Source: Entoloma clypeatum (lineage: Eukaryota > Basidiomycota > Agaricomycetes > Agaricales > Entolomataceae). Taken from it: a DNA stretch of 64,000 bases. The translations under genes were made by a program, and so were the position numbers. Under the pieces are notes generated by a model that searched no databases, had not been told where the DNA came from, and saw nothing but the letters and a program-made list of their open reading frames with translations. The DNA lies in assembly GCA_963565915.1 (NCBI GenBank), contig OY751495.1, positions 2,480,001 to 2,544,000 on the forward strand, given 5' to 3'. This document shows, one piece after another, positions 39,222 through 48,824 of this stretch. Positions within the stretch are counted from its first letter, which is position 1; every line of letters begins with the position of its first letter.

Positions 39222-40376
39222 ATGGACGACCCCAATCGCCTTGAACAGCTCGAGCACGAGTTCCAGGAACAACGTCAAACTCTCGCTGATATCTCGACTC
39301 AACTTGACCAACTCCTCCTCGCCTTCAACGCAATTCCTGCCCCAGCTCCGCCACCTATCCCACCTGCTCCCGCACCCGCACCTCCACCTGCTCCGCTCGC
39401 TCCGGCCAATCCGGGCGTGCGTCGAGCAAAACCCGCCAATCCGTCAGACTTCGACGGATCGCGCGCAAATGGCTGGACCTTTCTAAACTCCTGTGAATTG
39501 TTTATGGGGCTGGCTCCGGAACAGTTCGCAGACGACCACGCTAAAATTTATTGGGCCTTATCTTTCATGAAGAGTGGACGCGCAGCACGCTTTGCGGATC
39601 GCATTATCCGACAAGAGCGGAGGACCGGTGCTCCGCCTTATCGGACTTGGGTGGACTTCCGCGCCGTCTTTACAACGGAGTTCACTCCGAAGAATGAGGA
39701 ACAGGACGCGAGACTGATCCTCGAAGGAGAATCCTATTATCAAGGTCAACGGGATGTCGAGACCTATATTGACGAGTTCAAAGACTACATTGACAAAGCA
39801 GGCTATCAGGAGGATACCAATATAGTACTCAAATTCCGCCATGGTCTCCGTTCCGACATTCAGAACGAGATCGCCACCCTGACCCACGGACGGCCTGCGG
39901 ACGACAACCCCGATGAGTGGTACTCTGCAGCACGAGTCAACGACGACAATAGAATTGCCAACAAAGCCTTCAAAGCCACTGCTCCGACCCGCACATCTGC
40001 CTTCCGCAACGTCGTCGGACCAAGAGTACCTGGCACCTCAGTATTCCCTCGCCCCTACATTCCATTCACTCCGCGTCCAGCTCCGCTCGCATCCGCAACC
40101 GCTCCGCCGACAAGGGACCCTAATGCAATGGACATTGATACTTCACGCGTCAAAGGCAAGAATGCCAATGCATGCTTCAGATGTAACAAAACGGGTCACT
40201 TCAGTCGTGAATGCCCCCTTCGCTTCGACGTCCGATTCATGACGATGGAGGAACAAGACGAGTTTATCATGGAACAACTCGTGGTCAAGGACGCGGCGGA
40301 AGGCAACTCCGTTCCGCCCACGGAGTCTGCGGAGTCGGAGGGAGGACAGGAGGATTTTCCTCCTCACAACGAGTGA
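39222..40376 (+). CDS. gag: Gag of gypsy E
   Basis: 384 residues, uninterrupted. A coiled-coil start (MDDPNRLEQLEHEFQEQRQTL) precedes a Pro/Ala-rich linker, the capsid domain (ANGWTFLNSCELFMG, WVDFRAVFTTEFTP, YIDEFKDYIDKAGY), a Pro-rich stretch and one CCHC knuckle CFRCNKTGHFSREC, then an acidic tail ending QEDFPPHNE. The start is the first ATG after the primer region. The tail encodes the frameshift heptamer. Confidence 0.93.
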   Translation: MDDPNRLEQLEHEFQEQRQTLADISTQLDQLLLAFNAIPAPAPPPIPPAPAPAPPPAPLAPANPGVRRAKPANPSDFDGSRANGWTFLNSCELFMGLAPEQFADDHAKIYWALSFMKSGRAARFADRIIRQERRTGAPPYRTWVDFRAVFTTEFTPKNEEQDARLILEGESYYQGQRDVETYIDEFKDYIDKAGYQEDTNIVLKFRHGLRSDIQNEIATLTHGRPADDNPDEWYSAARVNDDNRIANKAFKATAPTRTSAFRNVVGPRVPGTSVFPRPYIPFTPRPAPLASATAPPTRDPNAMDIDTSRVKGKNANACFRCNKTGHFSRECPLRFDVRFMTMEEQDEFIMEQLVVKDAAEGNSVPPTESAESEGGQEDFPPHNE

Positions 40377-40394
40377 ACAGTGCGCCCTCGTTGT
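40352..40394 (+). promoter_or_regulatory. Predicted -1 frameshift signal of gypsy E
   Basis: GGATTTT (40352-40358) in frame as G-GAT-TTT; 7-base spacer; 8-bp perfect stem ACAACGAG (40366-40373) with CTCGTTGT (40387-40394); the gag stop TGA (40374-40376) opens the loop. After a -1 slip translation enters the pol frame. The heptamer is the same as in G1/G2 although the stems are unrelated in sequence. Confidence 0.75.
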
Positions 40395-43300
40395 CTACTA
40401 AAAATCGTTATGCTGCCTTATTTATGGAACAATATGATCCTATACCCTCCATCTCTAAGCCTGCAAACGATCCTATAGTCGCACCCAACTCCGCAAACCC
40501 TATCCGCATCCGCTTCTCTAAGTGGGAGCGGCGGCTTCCAAAACAATATGTTCTCGCCGCAGCCGCTCGCTCCGACAATTCCCTCGAACTAGACATAGTT
40601 CTCGAAACTACCGACACTAAAGACATACTATCACAAAAGGCCTTACTCGACAGTGGGGCAACAGGATCGTTTATTGAACGTACTCTGGTCGAGAAACACC
40701 GACTCTCTACTCGAAAACTACAACGCGCAATTCCGGTATACAACATCGACGGAACTCCGAATGAGGCCGGAGCAATAACGGAGGTGTTGGACGTAGTGCT
40801 CCGCTATCGGGATCACTCGGAACGGACCCAGCTTGCAGTCACAAGTTTGGGAAAACAAGAAATCGTGTTAGGCTTCACTTGGCTCAAAGAACACAACCCC
40901 GAGGTAGATTGGACTTCAGGGGAAGTGAAGATGAGCCGGTGTCCTGCACGATGTCGGACATGCCAACAGGAGGCAGCCCAAGAGCGGAAGGAGCGGAAGT
41001 TCGAACAAGTCCGCATCCGAGCCTGTCGGATGGGTTCCACTCCGACGTCCGGTCTAGAGGAGGAGGCTCCACGCGGCCCATGGGTGGAGGATGTCACAGA
41101 AGGAGAAGAAACGGAGGAGTTAGCGGAAGACGATGAGGAAGAGGATGAGTTTGAGGAGGGAGACCGCCTTTTTGTCGGAACAGTACCTGCGGAGGCGGAG
41201 TTCATCCGCGCTTCATCCAATATCTCGCAACGTCTATCGGAGGCCTTCCTCAGTAACCAGAAACCCAAATCTTTCCGCGATTCCGTACCAGACCACTTGT
41301 TTGATTTCGAAGACGTATTCTCAAAGACCTCTTTCGACACCTTACCGGAAGAGCGGACGTGGGACCACGCCATTGAACTTGTTCCGGACGCCTCTCCGGC
41401 GGGTTGTAAGGTATATCCGCTCGCCCCGAACGAACAGAAAGAACTCGACGCATTTTTGGAGGAAAACCTTGCAACTGGTCGGATCCGCCCTTCCAAGTCT
41501 CCGATGGCATCTCCGGTGTTCTATATCAAGAAAAAGGATGGCTCCCTTCGTCTTGTACAAGACTACCGGTCACTCAATTCCAAAACTATCAAAAACAAGT
41601 ATCCGCTTCCGCTCATATCCGAACTGATCAATAAACTTCAACGCGCTCAATACTTCACCAAACTCGACATCCGCTGGGGTTACAACAATGTACGGATAAA
41701 GCCCGGAGACGAGTGGAAGGCCGCTTTTCGGACCAATCGCGGACTCTATGAACCATTGGTGATGTTCTTCGGCCTCACTAATAGTCCATCCACATTCCAG
41801 ACTATGATGAACGAGATCTTTCAGGACCTTATCACTGAAGGTGTAGTTTGTGTTTACCTTGACGATATACTCATCTTCACGGAGACCCTTGCGGAACATC
41901 GGAGGGTCACACGGATTGTACTGGAACGACTTCGCGAACACAAACTCTATCTAAAACCAGAGAAATGCGAGTTTGAGCAAACGCGCATTGAATACTTAGG
42001 CCTTATTATTGAACAAGGACGCGTAGAGATGGATCCGGTGAAAGTAGCGGGGGTCGCGGAGTGGCCTGCTCCGACAAACGTCCGAGAAGTACAGTCCTTT
42101 CTGGGGTTCACTAACTTCTATCGCCGTTTTATTGAAGGGTTTTCGGACATCGCGCGCCCTCTTTTCGAGCTCACGAAGAAGGGGCACCTCTGGTCTTGGA
42201 AGGAAGGAGAAGTGTCCGCATTTGCGGAGTTGAAGCGGAGGATTACATCCGCTCCGATCCTGGTCTTAGCTGATCATCGAAAGGAGTGGCGGGTAGAAGC
42301 GGATAGCTCGGACTTTGCAACCGGAGCAGTACTGTCCCAACCAACAGAGGACGGTAAGTGGCACCCTGTCGCATTCTATTCCAAAAGCCTCAGTCCGGTG
42401 GAACGCAACTACGAGATCTATGACAAGGAGATGTTGGCAGTGGTCCGCGCATTAGAGGAGTGGAGGCACTTCCTTGAAGGAGCGGAGAAGACAGTGGAGA
42501 TTTGGACGGACCACAAAAATCTTGAGTACTTCATGACAGCTCAAAAACTAAATCGACGACAAGCTAGATGGTCCTTATACCTCGCTCGTTTCGATTTTAA
42601 AATGCACCATCGACCTGGAAAGTCAATGGGCAAGTCCGACGCTTTGTCCCGACGAGCGGACCACGGAGACGGATCGCGGGACAACGAAAACATCATCCTT
42701 CTTCGACCAGAATTGTTTGCAGTGCGAGCAATGCGTGGGGTAACTGTTCAAGGGGAAGAACGCGACGTCCTCTGTCAGGTCCGACAGGGAATCCGAGAGG
42801 GGCTACTGGAGGATAGTGTGGCGGAGGTCGTCAGATCCCTTCCGACCGTCGGAGCGGGGTCCGTCCGAAGTGCGGAGTGGAGGCAAGCGGAAGGTTTGCT
42901 CTACTTCAGGGATCGTATCTATGTTCCTAATAATCCCCAACTGCGTCATCGGATCCTCACACAACACCACGACACTCCGGTGGCCGGACATCCGGGACGG
43001 TGGAAAACCTTGGAACTGGTGTCGCGCAATTACTGGTGGCCACACATGTCTCGTTTAATAGGTCAATATTGCAAGACATGCGACTCATGCCTCCGCACCA
43101 AGGTCCGACGCACTCCGCCCTCCGGAGAGCTCAATCCACTACCGGTCCCCACGGAGCGGTGGCAAGTAACCAGTGTTGACTTCATTACTGAACTACCAGA
43201 AGCCCACGGCTACGACGCTATCATGGTGGTAGTGGACTCAGTAGGGAAGCGGGGACACTTCATCCCGACGCACTCCGACATCTCCGCACTCGGGACTGCA

Positions 43301-44281
43301 CGCTCCTATATTCAAAACGTCTGGAAACTCCACGGACTACCGGAGGCCATTGTCTCCGACCGCGGACCACAGTTTGTCGCCAAGTTCACGCGCAAACTAT
43401 ATAGGCTACTTGGCATTAAGATTGCTGCCTCGACAGCCTACCATCCGCAGTCGGACGGACAGACGGAGCGGGTCAATCAAGGATTGGAACAATATCTTCG
43501 CCTATTCGTCAATGAACGTCAAGATGATTGGGACGAATGGCTTCCGATGGCTGAATTTGCATACAACAACCATGTTCACGCATCGACACGTCAAACTCCG
43601 TTCTACATTGACACCGGCCGCCATCCGCGCATGGGATTCGAACCTCGCGAGAAGCGGACGGAAATCGAGGCGGTAGCGGATTTCAGCGAGCGGATGAAGT
43701 CCGCTCTGGAAGAGGCTCGCGCAGCACTAACAAAGGCAAAGGACGACATGGCGCGATACTACAACCAGCATCGGAGCACCACTCCGACATTCCGCCCGGG
43801 GGACAAGGTCTTTTTAGACTCATCGGACCTCAAAACCACCCGACCCACAAAAAAACTTGCACATCGGTACGTAGGCCCTTTCCCAGTGGTCCGACCTGTC
43901 GGAACACATGCCTACGAACTTCGCCTTCCCCCTTCCATGTCCCGCATTCACCCAGTATTCCACGTCGTCAAACTTTCATTAGTTCCCGACGACCCTTTCC
44001 GACGCCAAGTCCGCTCTCCTCCGCCTCCGACGGTAGTGGGAGAAGAATTGGAGTATGATGTTGAAAACCTCTTGGACAGCCGACTGCATCGAGGCAAGCT
44101 TCAATTCTTGGTCAAATGGAAGGGATATGGCTACGAAGAGAATTCCTGGGAAGCAGAAGACAATGTCCACGCTCCGCGCCTAGTCCGCGACTTCTACCGA
44201 CGTCATCCGGGAGCTCCGCGTCGGATCTCCGCTGCGATATTCGACTCGTTTCGCCTGACACGTCGAGACGCCGTGCCTTGA
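40358..44281 (+). CDS. pol: Pol polyprotein of gypsy E
   Basis: The frame is open from 40211 (an ATG there overlaps gag) to the stop at 44279-44281. The natural product probably starts by frameshift at 40358, giving about 1,307 residues. Protease ALLDSGATGSFIE; RT KKDGSLRLVQDYRSLN and YLDDILIF; RNase H VEADSSDFATGAVLSQ and LEYFMTAQKLNRRQARW; integrase zinc motif H...H...CKTCDSC; core with DFITELP, SDRGPQF and SDGQTERVNQ; chromodomain YDVENLLDSRLHRGKLQFLVKWKGYGYEENSWE. All catalytic residues are present and no stop occurs. Confidence 0.95.
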   Translation, partial: SSSQRVNSAPSLSTKNRYAALFMEQYDPIPSISKPANDPIVAPNSANPIRIRFSKWERRLPKQYVLAAAARSDNSLELDIVLETTDTKDILSQKALLDSGATGSFIERTLVEKHRLSTRKLQRAIPVYNIDGTPNEAGAITEVLDVVLRYRDHSERTQLAVTSLGKQEIVLGFTWLKEHNPEVDWTSGEVKMSRCPARCRTCQQEAAQERKERKFEQVRIRACRMGSTPTSGLEEEAPRGPWVEDVTEGEETEELAEDDEEEDEFEEGDRLFVGTVPAEAEFIRASSNISQRLSEAFLSNQKPKSFRDSVPDHLFDFEDVFSKTSFDTLPEERTWDHAIELVPDASPAGCKVYPLAPNEQKELDAFLEENLATGRIRPSKSPMASPVFYIKKKDGSLRLVQDYRSLNSKTIKNKYPLPLISELINKLQRAQYFTKLDIRWGYNNVRIKPGDEWKAAFRTNRGLYEPLVMFFGLTNSPSTFQTMMNEIFQDLITEGVVCVYLDDILIFTETLAEHRRVTRIVLERLREHKLYLKPEKCEFEQTRIEYLGLIIEQGRVEMDPVKVAGVAEWPAPTNVREVQSFLGFTNFYRRFIEGFSDIARPLFELTKKGHLWSWKEGEVSAFAELKRRITSAPILVLADHRKEWRVEADSSDFATGAVLSQPTEDGKWHPVAFYSKSLSPVERNYEIYDKEMLAVVRALEEWRHFLEGAEKTVEIWTDHKNLEYFMTAQKLNRRQARWSLYLARFDFKMHHRPGKSMGKSDALSRRADHGDGSRDNENIILLRPELFAVRAMRGVTVQGEERDVLCQVRQGIREGLLEDSVAEVVRSLPTVGAGSVRSAEWRQAEGLLYFRDRIYVPNNPQLRHRILTQHHDTPVAGHPGRWKTLELVSRNYWWPHMSRLIGQYCKTCDSCLRTKVRRTPPSGELNPLPVPTERWQVTSVDFITELPEAHGYDAIMVVVDSVGKRGHFIPTHSDISALGTARSYIQNVWKLHGLPEAIVSDRGPQFVAKFTRKLYRLLGIKIAASTAYHPQSDGQTERVNQGLEQYLRLFVNERQDDWDEWLPMAEFAYNNHVHASTRQTPFYIDTGRHPRMGFEPREKRTEIEAVADFSERMKSALEEARAALTKAKDDMARYYNQHRSTTPTFRPGDKVFLDSSDLKTTRPTKKLAHRYVGPFPVVRPVGTHAYELRLPPSMSRIHPVFHVVKLSLVPDDPFRRQVRSPPPPTVVGEELEYDVENLLDSRLHRGKLQFLVKWKGYGYEENSWEAEDNVHAPRLVRDFYRRHPGAPRRISAAIFDSFRLTRRDAVP

Positions 44282-44292
44282 AGGGGGGGTGA

Positions 44293-44726
44293 TGTAAGGG
44301 CAACCACTTTCACTTTTCACTTTTCCTTTACTTTCCTCCTTTCCTTTCTATTCCACCATCTCCGACGTCCTCCGATCGTATCCGCTGTCTCCGACATCTT
44401 ATCCGCCTCTCCGCATCTGACGACTCCGCCCCCATCCGCTACTCCGCACGTCGGATCGCAGGTACTATCATTCATCTTGTTTCCATTCATCCTTCATCGC
44501 TACTCCCGATCATTGCTCATCATTCATGTGTCTCGTTTTATCTCTTATTTCATATCTCATTTTACTATTTATCGCAGCTAGCTTGCAGGGGAATCCTTAG
44601 AACTTTCTCTTCGGATCTCCCTTGCAAGGTATGTGTTGTATTACTTATTAGACTGCTCAATCTAAACTTCGGATCTCCCTTGCAAGTATCTGAGTTTGAG
44701 TCTTGGATCGTAAGGTCGCCCTTACA
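44293..44726 (+). repeat. 3' LTR of gypsy E
   Basis: 434 bp, preceded by the purine tract and followed by the target duplication TAGAC. One mismatch to the 5' LTR was found by eye. Confidence 0.92.
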
Positions 44727-44731
44727 TAGAC

Positions 44732-46201
44732 ATGCTCAAACGCCGCGGGGTGATCACGGAGCTAGTACCCCTGCCTGCAGGGAGGAAAGCTCTAAGGAAC
44801 AAATGGGTTTATAACGAAAAGTCCGACGGGCGTCTGAAAGCACGCCTCGTCGCAAAAGGCTTTTCACAGGTAGAAGGGATCGACTTTGATCAGATCTTCT
44901 CACCAGTCGTAAGATATGAAACCGTCCGACTAATACTGGCATTGACAGCCCTTGAAGGGTGGTTCATGACACTTTTGGACGTCTCATCAGCCTTCCTCTA
45001 TGGAACGCTCCGTGAAGTCATTTACATGCGACAGCCTGAGGGCTACATAGTAAAAGGGAAAGAACACCTCGTGTACCAACTATTCAAAGCTCTATATGGA
45101 CTTAAGCAGGCCGCATTAGCCTGGTGGAGGGAACTTGATTCCTCCATGAAAAAGCTCGGCTTTGTCCGGCTTCACTCCGATGCGGGAGTGTTCATTCACA
45201 ACAGTACCAACGGGGAAATTGTAATCGCCGTCATCTATGTCGACGACTCTGCTTTTCTCGGCACAAACCAGGAATACACGCTAGAGAAAAAGAAGGCCTT
45301 CATGACCACATGGGAATGTAGGGACCTAGGGCACCTTGTGCCTGATGGGGAACCGAAAGAATTTCTCTCTATCCAAATAAGGCAACGCGGGAAACGTATC
45401 TTCATCGATCAAGTACCTTACCTTGAGAAAATTCTGGCACGCATGGGGATGAGCGAATCTAATGCCACCCATACCCCACTCCCTACGGGCTACAAACCCA
45501 TGGCGTCCGAAGATGAACCCAATGCGGAACTCCGATCTAAGTACCAATCCGTCATCGGATCACTCCTATATCTGATGATTGGAACAAGGCCAGACATCTG
45601 TTTTGCCATGATTAAAATGTCGCAGTTTTCCGCAAATCCCACCAAACGCCATTTAGAAGTGGCTAGGGATATTTGCAGGTATCTAAAGGCGACAAAAAAT
45701 TACGCAATCATGTATGATGGCGACTCAGGGAAAGGAATCTATGCATTCACAGACTCCAACTGGGCGTCAGATGAAAATACGAGGAGGTCTACCACTGGCT
45801 TCTTCATATCACTGGCGTCTGGAGCAGTGACATGGGTATCATCGGCACAAAAGACCATCGCCATCTCTTCCACAGAAGCAGAGTATATGGCGTTATCAGA
45901 CTGCAGTCGCGCAGCAACATGGCTGAGAAGCATGCTTGCCGAACTTGGAATGCAGATCGGATCAGTACCGATCTACAGAGATAACAATGGCTCCGTCTTT
46001 ATCGCATCCAACCCTGTAACTGAGAAGCGATCCAAGCACATTGATGTGCGATTCCACTTCGTCAGAGAAAAAGTCTCCGGAGGGATAATTACGGTCGAAT
46101 TCATTGAAGGAGTGAACAACCCTGCAGACCTTTTAACTAAGAATCTGGGAAAAATCCTCTTTTCCAAGTTTATCCCGTACTTCGGATTGATAAAAAACTA
46201 G
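44732..46201 (+). pseudogene. pol: Copia A reverse transcriptase and RNase H segment
   Basis: Continuation of A after E, 489 codons without a stop. RT begins MLKRRGVITELVPLPAGRKALRNKW; FLDVSSAFLYG is LLDVSSAFLYG here; active site YVDDSAF; GLKQAALAW; RNase H AFTDSNWASDENTRRSTTGFF, ISSTEAEYMALSDC, KHIDVRFHFVREKV. The RNase H box has DSN where B has DSD. Locally intact, but cut off from its gag by stops and two insertions. Confidence 0.88.
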
Positions 46202-46276
46202 GCGAAACAGAGTACCTATATATATATGTGGGAAAAAGTAAGATGTATTTAGAAGTATGTACTAAATATGGGGGGG

Positions 46277-46586
46277 TGTTGAAACTTTTCCCATCACGTA
46301 GATTAGATTAGATTAGATTACATCACATGACCTTTACATATCTTCATTACATACTTGTTTGGTTGGTACAAACAGTAGTATGGTATATAAGACCAGGAAA
46401 CTGTCAATATCAACAAGTTGTCTCTTGACTCTTAACCAGCTCCATCGCTCTCACCAGCCTCAACCGCTCTCACTAGCCTTACCCCCTCCAAACCATGTAA
46501 GTGACCATAGCGGTATCGTAGAGTACTTCCACTGTAGCTATGTTGCTCAGTACACCTGTGGCTAGTGCCCAGGTGGAACTTCAACA
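46277..46586 (+). repeat. 3' LTR of copia A
   Basis: 310 bp, after the purine tract ATATGGGGGGG. It has four GATTA repeats and ends TTCAACA. It differs from the 5' LTR at several positions (e.g. CACGTGATC against CACATGACC), so A is older than B and E, which agrees with the nesting order. Confidence 0.9.
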
Positions 46587-48098
46587 TATACATATAACCA
46601 GATTGCTGGAAAGAGGTGAGAGATCACATATCTAGCATATACAGAAGATTCCACATAATTATGTGGAGGGTGGACAGCTGACTGCAAGATATGATGTTGG
46701 ACACATTAGTTGAGGTATTAGCCTATGGGTACTTGCAAACTGTCTCATGTTGGCACCTGTATCATTCACAAACATCCAGCCTCTCTCACTCCATAAGATT
46801 GATATGAGTCTTTTATATGAGGTAGATTTGTTCTCTTGCCCCTTTCCAACACTTTCATGATGTGTATTGTAGATGGAGAATACTTGACTGGACAGAATTC
46901 TTATAAAATAGTCTACATATATACTCCACCTTATTCCTTTGGTCAATATTATCTCATATACTTCAAATCTAAGAGGGTCTAAAAGGTCAGAGGGATATTC
47001 TCCATGCCTTTGCTGGAATATGGTGCATATTTGGAAATACAGGTGGTTGAAAGCATATACCTCTAGAAATAGATCTAGGCATTTTCTCACTTATTCCTTC
47101 AGCGAAATACATCTTCTATATATATTATCTACAGTGGCAGAATATGAGAGGCAATGGTTCCACGGTTCTGATGATATGAAGTGTGCATCATTATTTTTGG
47201 GGCAATCAGAAGACATAGCTGGATCAGTTCATCTAAACATTTTCTGGCATATTCCTTTCACAAAAGACACACCTCATTTATGTTTCAAATAAGGACTACA
47301 AAGATATTAGGTATAGGCCTTCTGGTTGTAGTGCAATATAAGGTGCGCTTTTTTCACTTTTTTGGCAGTTGCAGGATATATACCTACATGAGTTGAAATA
47401 AACATTGCTCTTTTGTAAAATGCATATAATGTATTATTCAATTGAGATTGAGGATACAAAAATATGAAAGCAATCCACCTATTGGATGGCCCGAGATACA
47501 TGATTTTGTGGTCAATGAGGCCAATTGATGGAGACGACGCGTTGTTTGTTATTAGTCAGCCGGCATGTTTGTCGGCTGATCCTTCATCAATCAATATGGA
47601 CCCTGCCGCTAATCAAAAAGGGGGCAGTCCAGGTTCTGTTGCCATAGGGTATGGGTAAGTATGGCTTTGCTGACTGCGCGTCAACAGGTCACACAACACC
47701 GCGAATGATTTGATGATCGATGAGTACGGGTATTTTTAGTTTTAGTCATATAAATATCCAAAGTCCTCTCGAGATCGACAATTTGGAAAGGGATAATAAC
47801 TTCGGTGAACATTATAACTACTGAAGGGGGTTTAGACATTTCGAGACCCAATAATACATAATTCGAAGTCATGTTTACCGTGAGGTGAACATGAGGCTTC
47901 TTGGACCAAACAGAAGTATAAAGGATTGGCAGAGAACAAATCGAAGGAAAACGAATGGGGTAGAACCTGGTAAGTAGAACATCACCGATACCAGAAACGA
48001 ATGGAAGCGACTACCAACGATGACTAACAGAGTGGTGTTCCGATTACTTATGTATAAAGCCTTGAAGCTGTATCGAGTACTTCACACACATCCTCCTC
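46587..48098. other. AT-rich unassigned stretch
   Basis: No recognisable domain on either strand. Short open frames near 46939-47292 (plus) and 46659-47090 (minus) lack biased composition or motifs. A weak internal similarity exists between about 47085 and 47240 (ATTTTCT...TATTCCTT). It may be an old, mutated transposon. The last 400 bases would hold the promoter of the ORF at 48099. Confidence 0.5.
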
Positions 48099-48824
48099 AT
48101 GTCACTGCTGCAGAATCTTCCGTTGATCGTCTACCACAAAACACTCCTCCCATGCATTACCACGAGGACAGACCTTCTTCCCCCACTCGAGGGCCCATCG
48201 GAGGACTTGAAAGGCCCTTATCAGTGGCCATCGAGAAACTTTTCGTCAGAGCCTTACCTTTCATTTCTTCCCGTCGGGTCTCTTCACCTCGACAAAGTGT
48301 GTAATGATCGGTACATGCGGGTTTCCGACGCTGCATTTGCCTACCCAGATCACGACATAACGAAAATGATCTATCTCGTAGTGCACAAACAAGGGGTGAA
48401 CGTTGGAGCTCGCACGAGGCACTGGGGCATCAGATGGACGGTGCTCAATTCGCGGAACCCAGACACTGCACTTCGCTGTCTTGAACTCAAGAGTAACGAC
48501 CCCCTGAGGAGAGAAACTGTGGAGTATCTGATTAATTATGGGCCATTCACTGGTTTGGAGCAGAAGAAGTCACATCGAGGCATGCTGGCTCTAGAGCTCG
48601 GGTATCTGACTCTGAAACAGAGGCGTTTGCTTGAAGGTATAGCTTGGAACGTCGGGGTCGCAAGACCAGATGGAGAGTTTAACTGTCAGAACTGGTTGGC
48701 CACGGTCCTGTGGGTGGCAGTTGTGAGAGGCTTATTCCGCGAAGAACGTGTGCGCCACCTTTTGAAGAAAGCGCTGGAAGAAGAAATGGACCCAAAGGGT
48801 ATGCTTGACGCTGTTGGCCACTGA
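48099..48824 (+). CDS. Hypothetical protein with NCQNW motif
   Basis: 241 codons ATG to TGA without introns. After a Pro-rich start the sequence looks like a folded protein: KMIYLVVHKQGVNVGARTRHWGIRWTVLN, MLALELGYLTLKQRRLLEGIAWNVGVARPDGEFNCQNWLATVLWVAVVRGLF, then a charged helical end. The NCQNW segment after a helical stretch is reminiscent of small uncharacterised Agaricomycete proteins, but I cannot name a family. The start could be later (ATG at 48315) if the first 70 residues are untranslated. It is the only non-transposon ORF between copia A and the zinc-finger gene. Confidence 0.5.
   Translation: MSLLQNLPLIVYHKTLLPCITTRTDLLPPLEGPSEDLKGPYQWPSRNFSSEPYLSFLPVGSLHLDKVCNDRYMRVSDAAFAYPDHDITKMIYLVVHKQGVNVGARTRHWGIRWTVLNSRNPDTALRCLELKSNDPLRRETVEYLINYGPFTGLEQKKSHRGMLALELGYLTLKQRRLLEGIAWNVGVARPDGEFNCQNWLATVLWVAVVRGLFREERVRHLLKKALEEEMDPKGMLDAVGH

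Larger units (their letters stand above)
38627..44726 (+). mobile_element. Ty3/gypsy chromovirus E, apparently complete and intact
   Basis: 434-bp LTRs (38627-39060, 44293-44726) differing at one base (39000 T / 44666 A); target duplication TAGAC at 38622-38626 and 44727-44731; intact gag and pol; primer site, purine tract (AAGGGGGGGTGA, 44281-44292) and frameshift signal all present. This is the strongest candidate for a mobile, autonomous element in the window. The tetramer TCCG/CGGA is strikingly frequent throughout, LTRs included. Confidence 0.95.
32037..46586 (+). mobile_element. Ty1/copia element A, split by nested elements B and E
   Basis: 310-bp LTRs at 32037-32346 and 46277-46586; copia primer site; gag and protease (32709-34298); integrase to 35702; element B; 38364-38626; element E; then RT and RNase H (44732-46201) and the 3' LTR. 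Without the two insertions the element is about 5.8 kb. The outer flanks do not form a target duplication: the left flank is G3 RT sequence ending GGGCGG, the right flank starts TATAC. That points to recombination between elements or a deletion at one side. Confidence 0.88.

Noticed and set aside
40211..40357. Pol of E starting at its own ATG at 40211
   Set aside because: This part overlaps gag and reads as low-complexity Arg/Gly sequence; the frameshift signal downstream explains pol expression better.
46659..47292. ORFs of 117-143 codons in AT-rich DNA
   Set aside because: No biased composition or domain; likely chance frames or remains of an unidentifiable old repeat.
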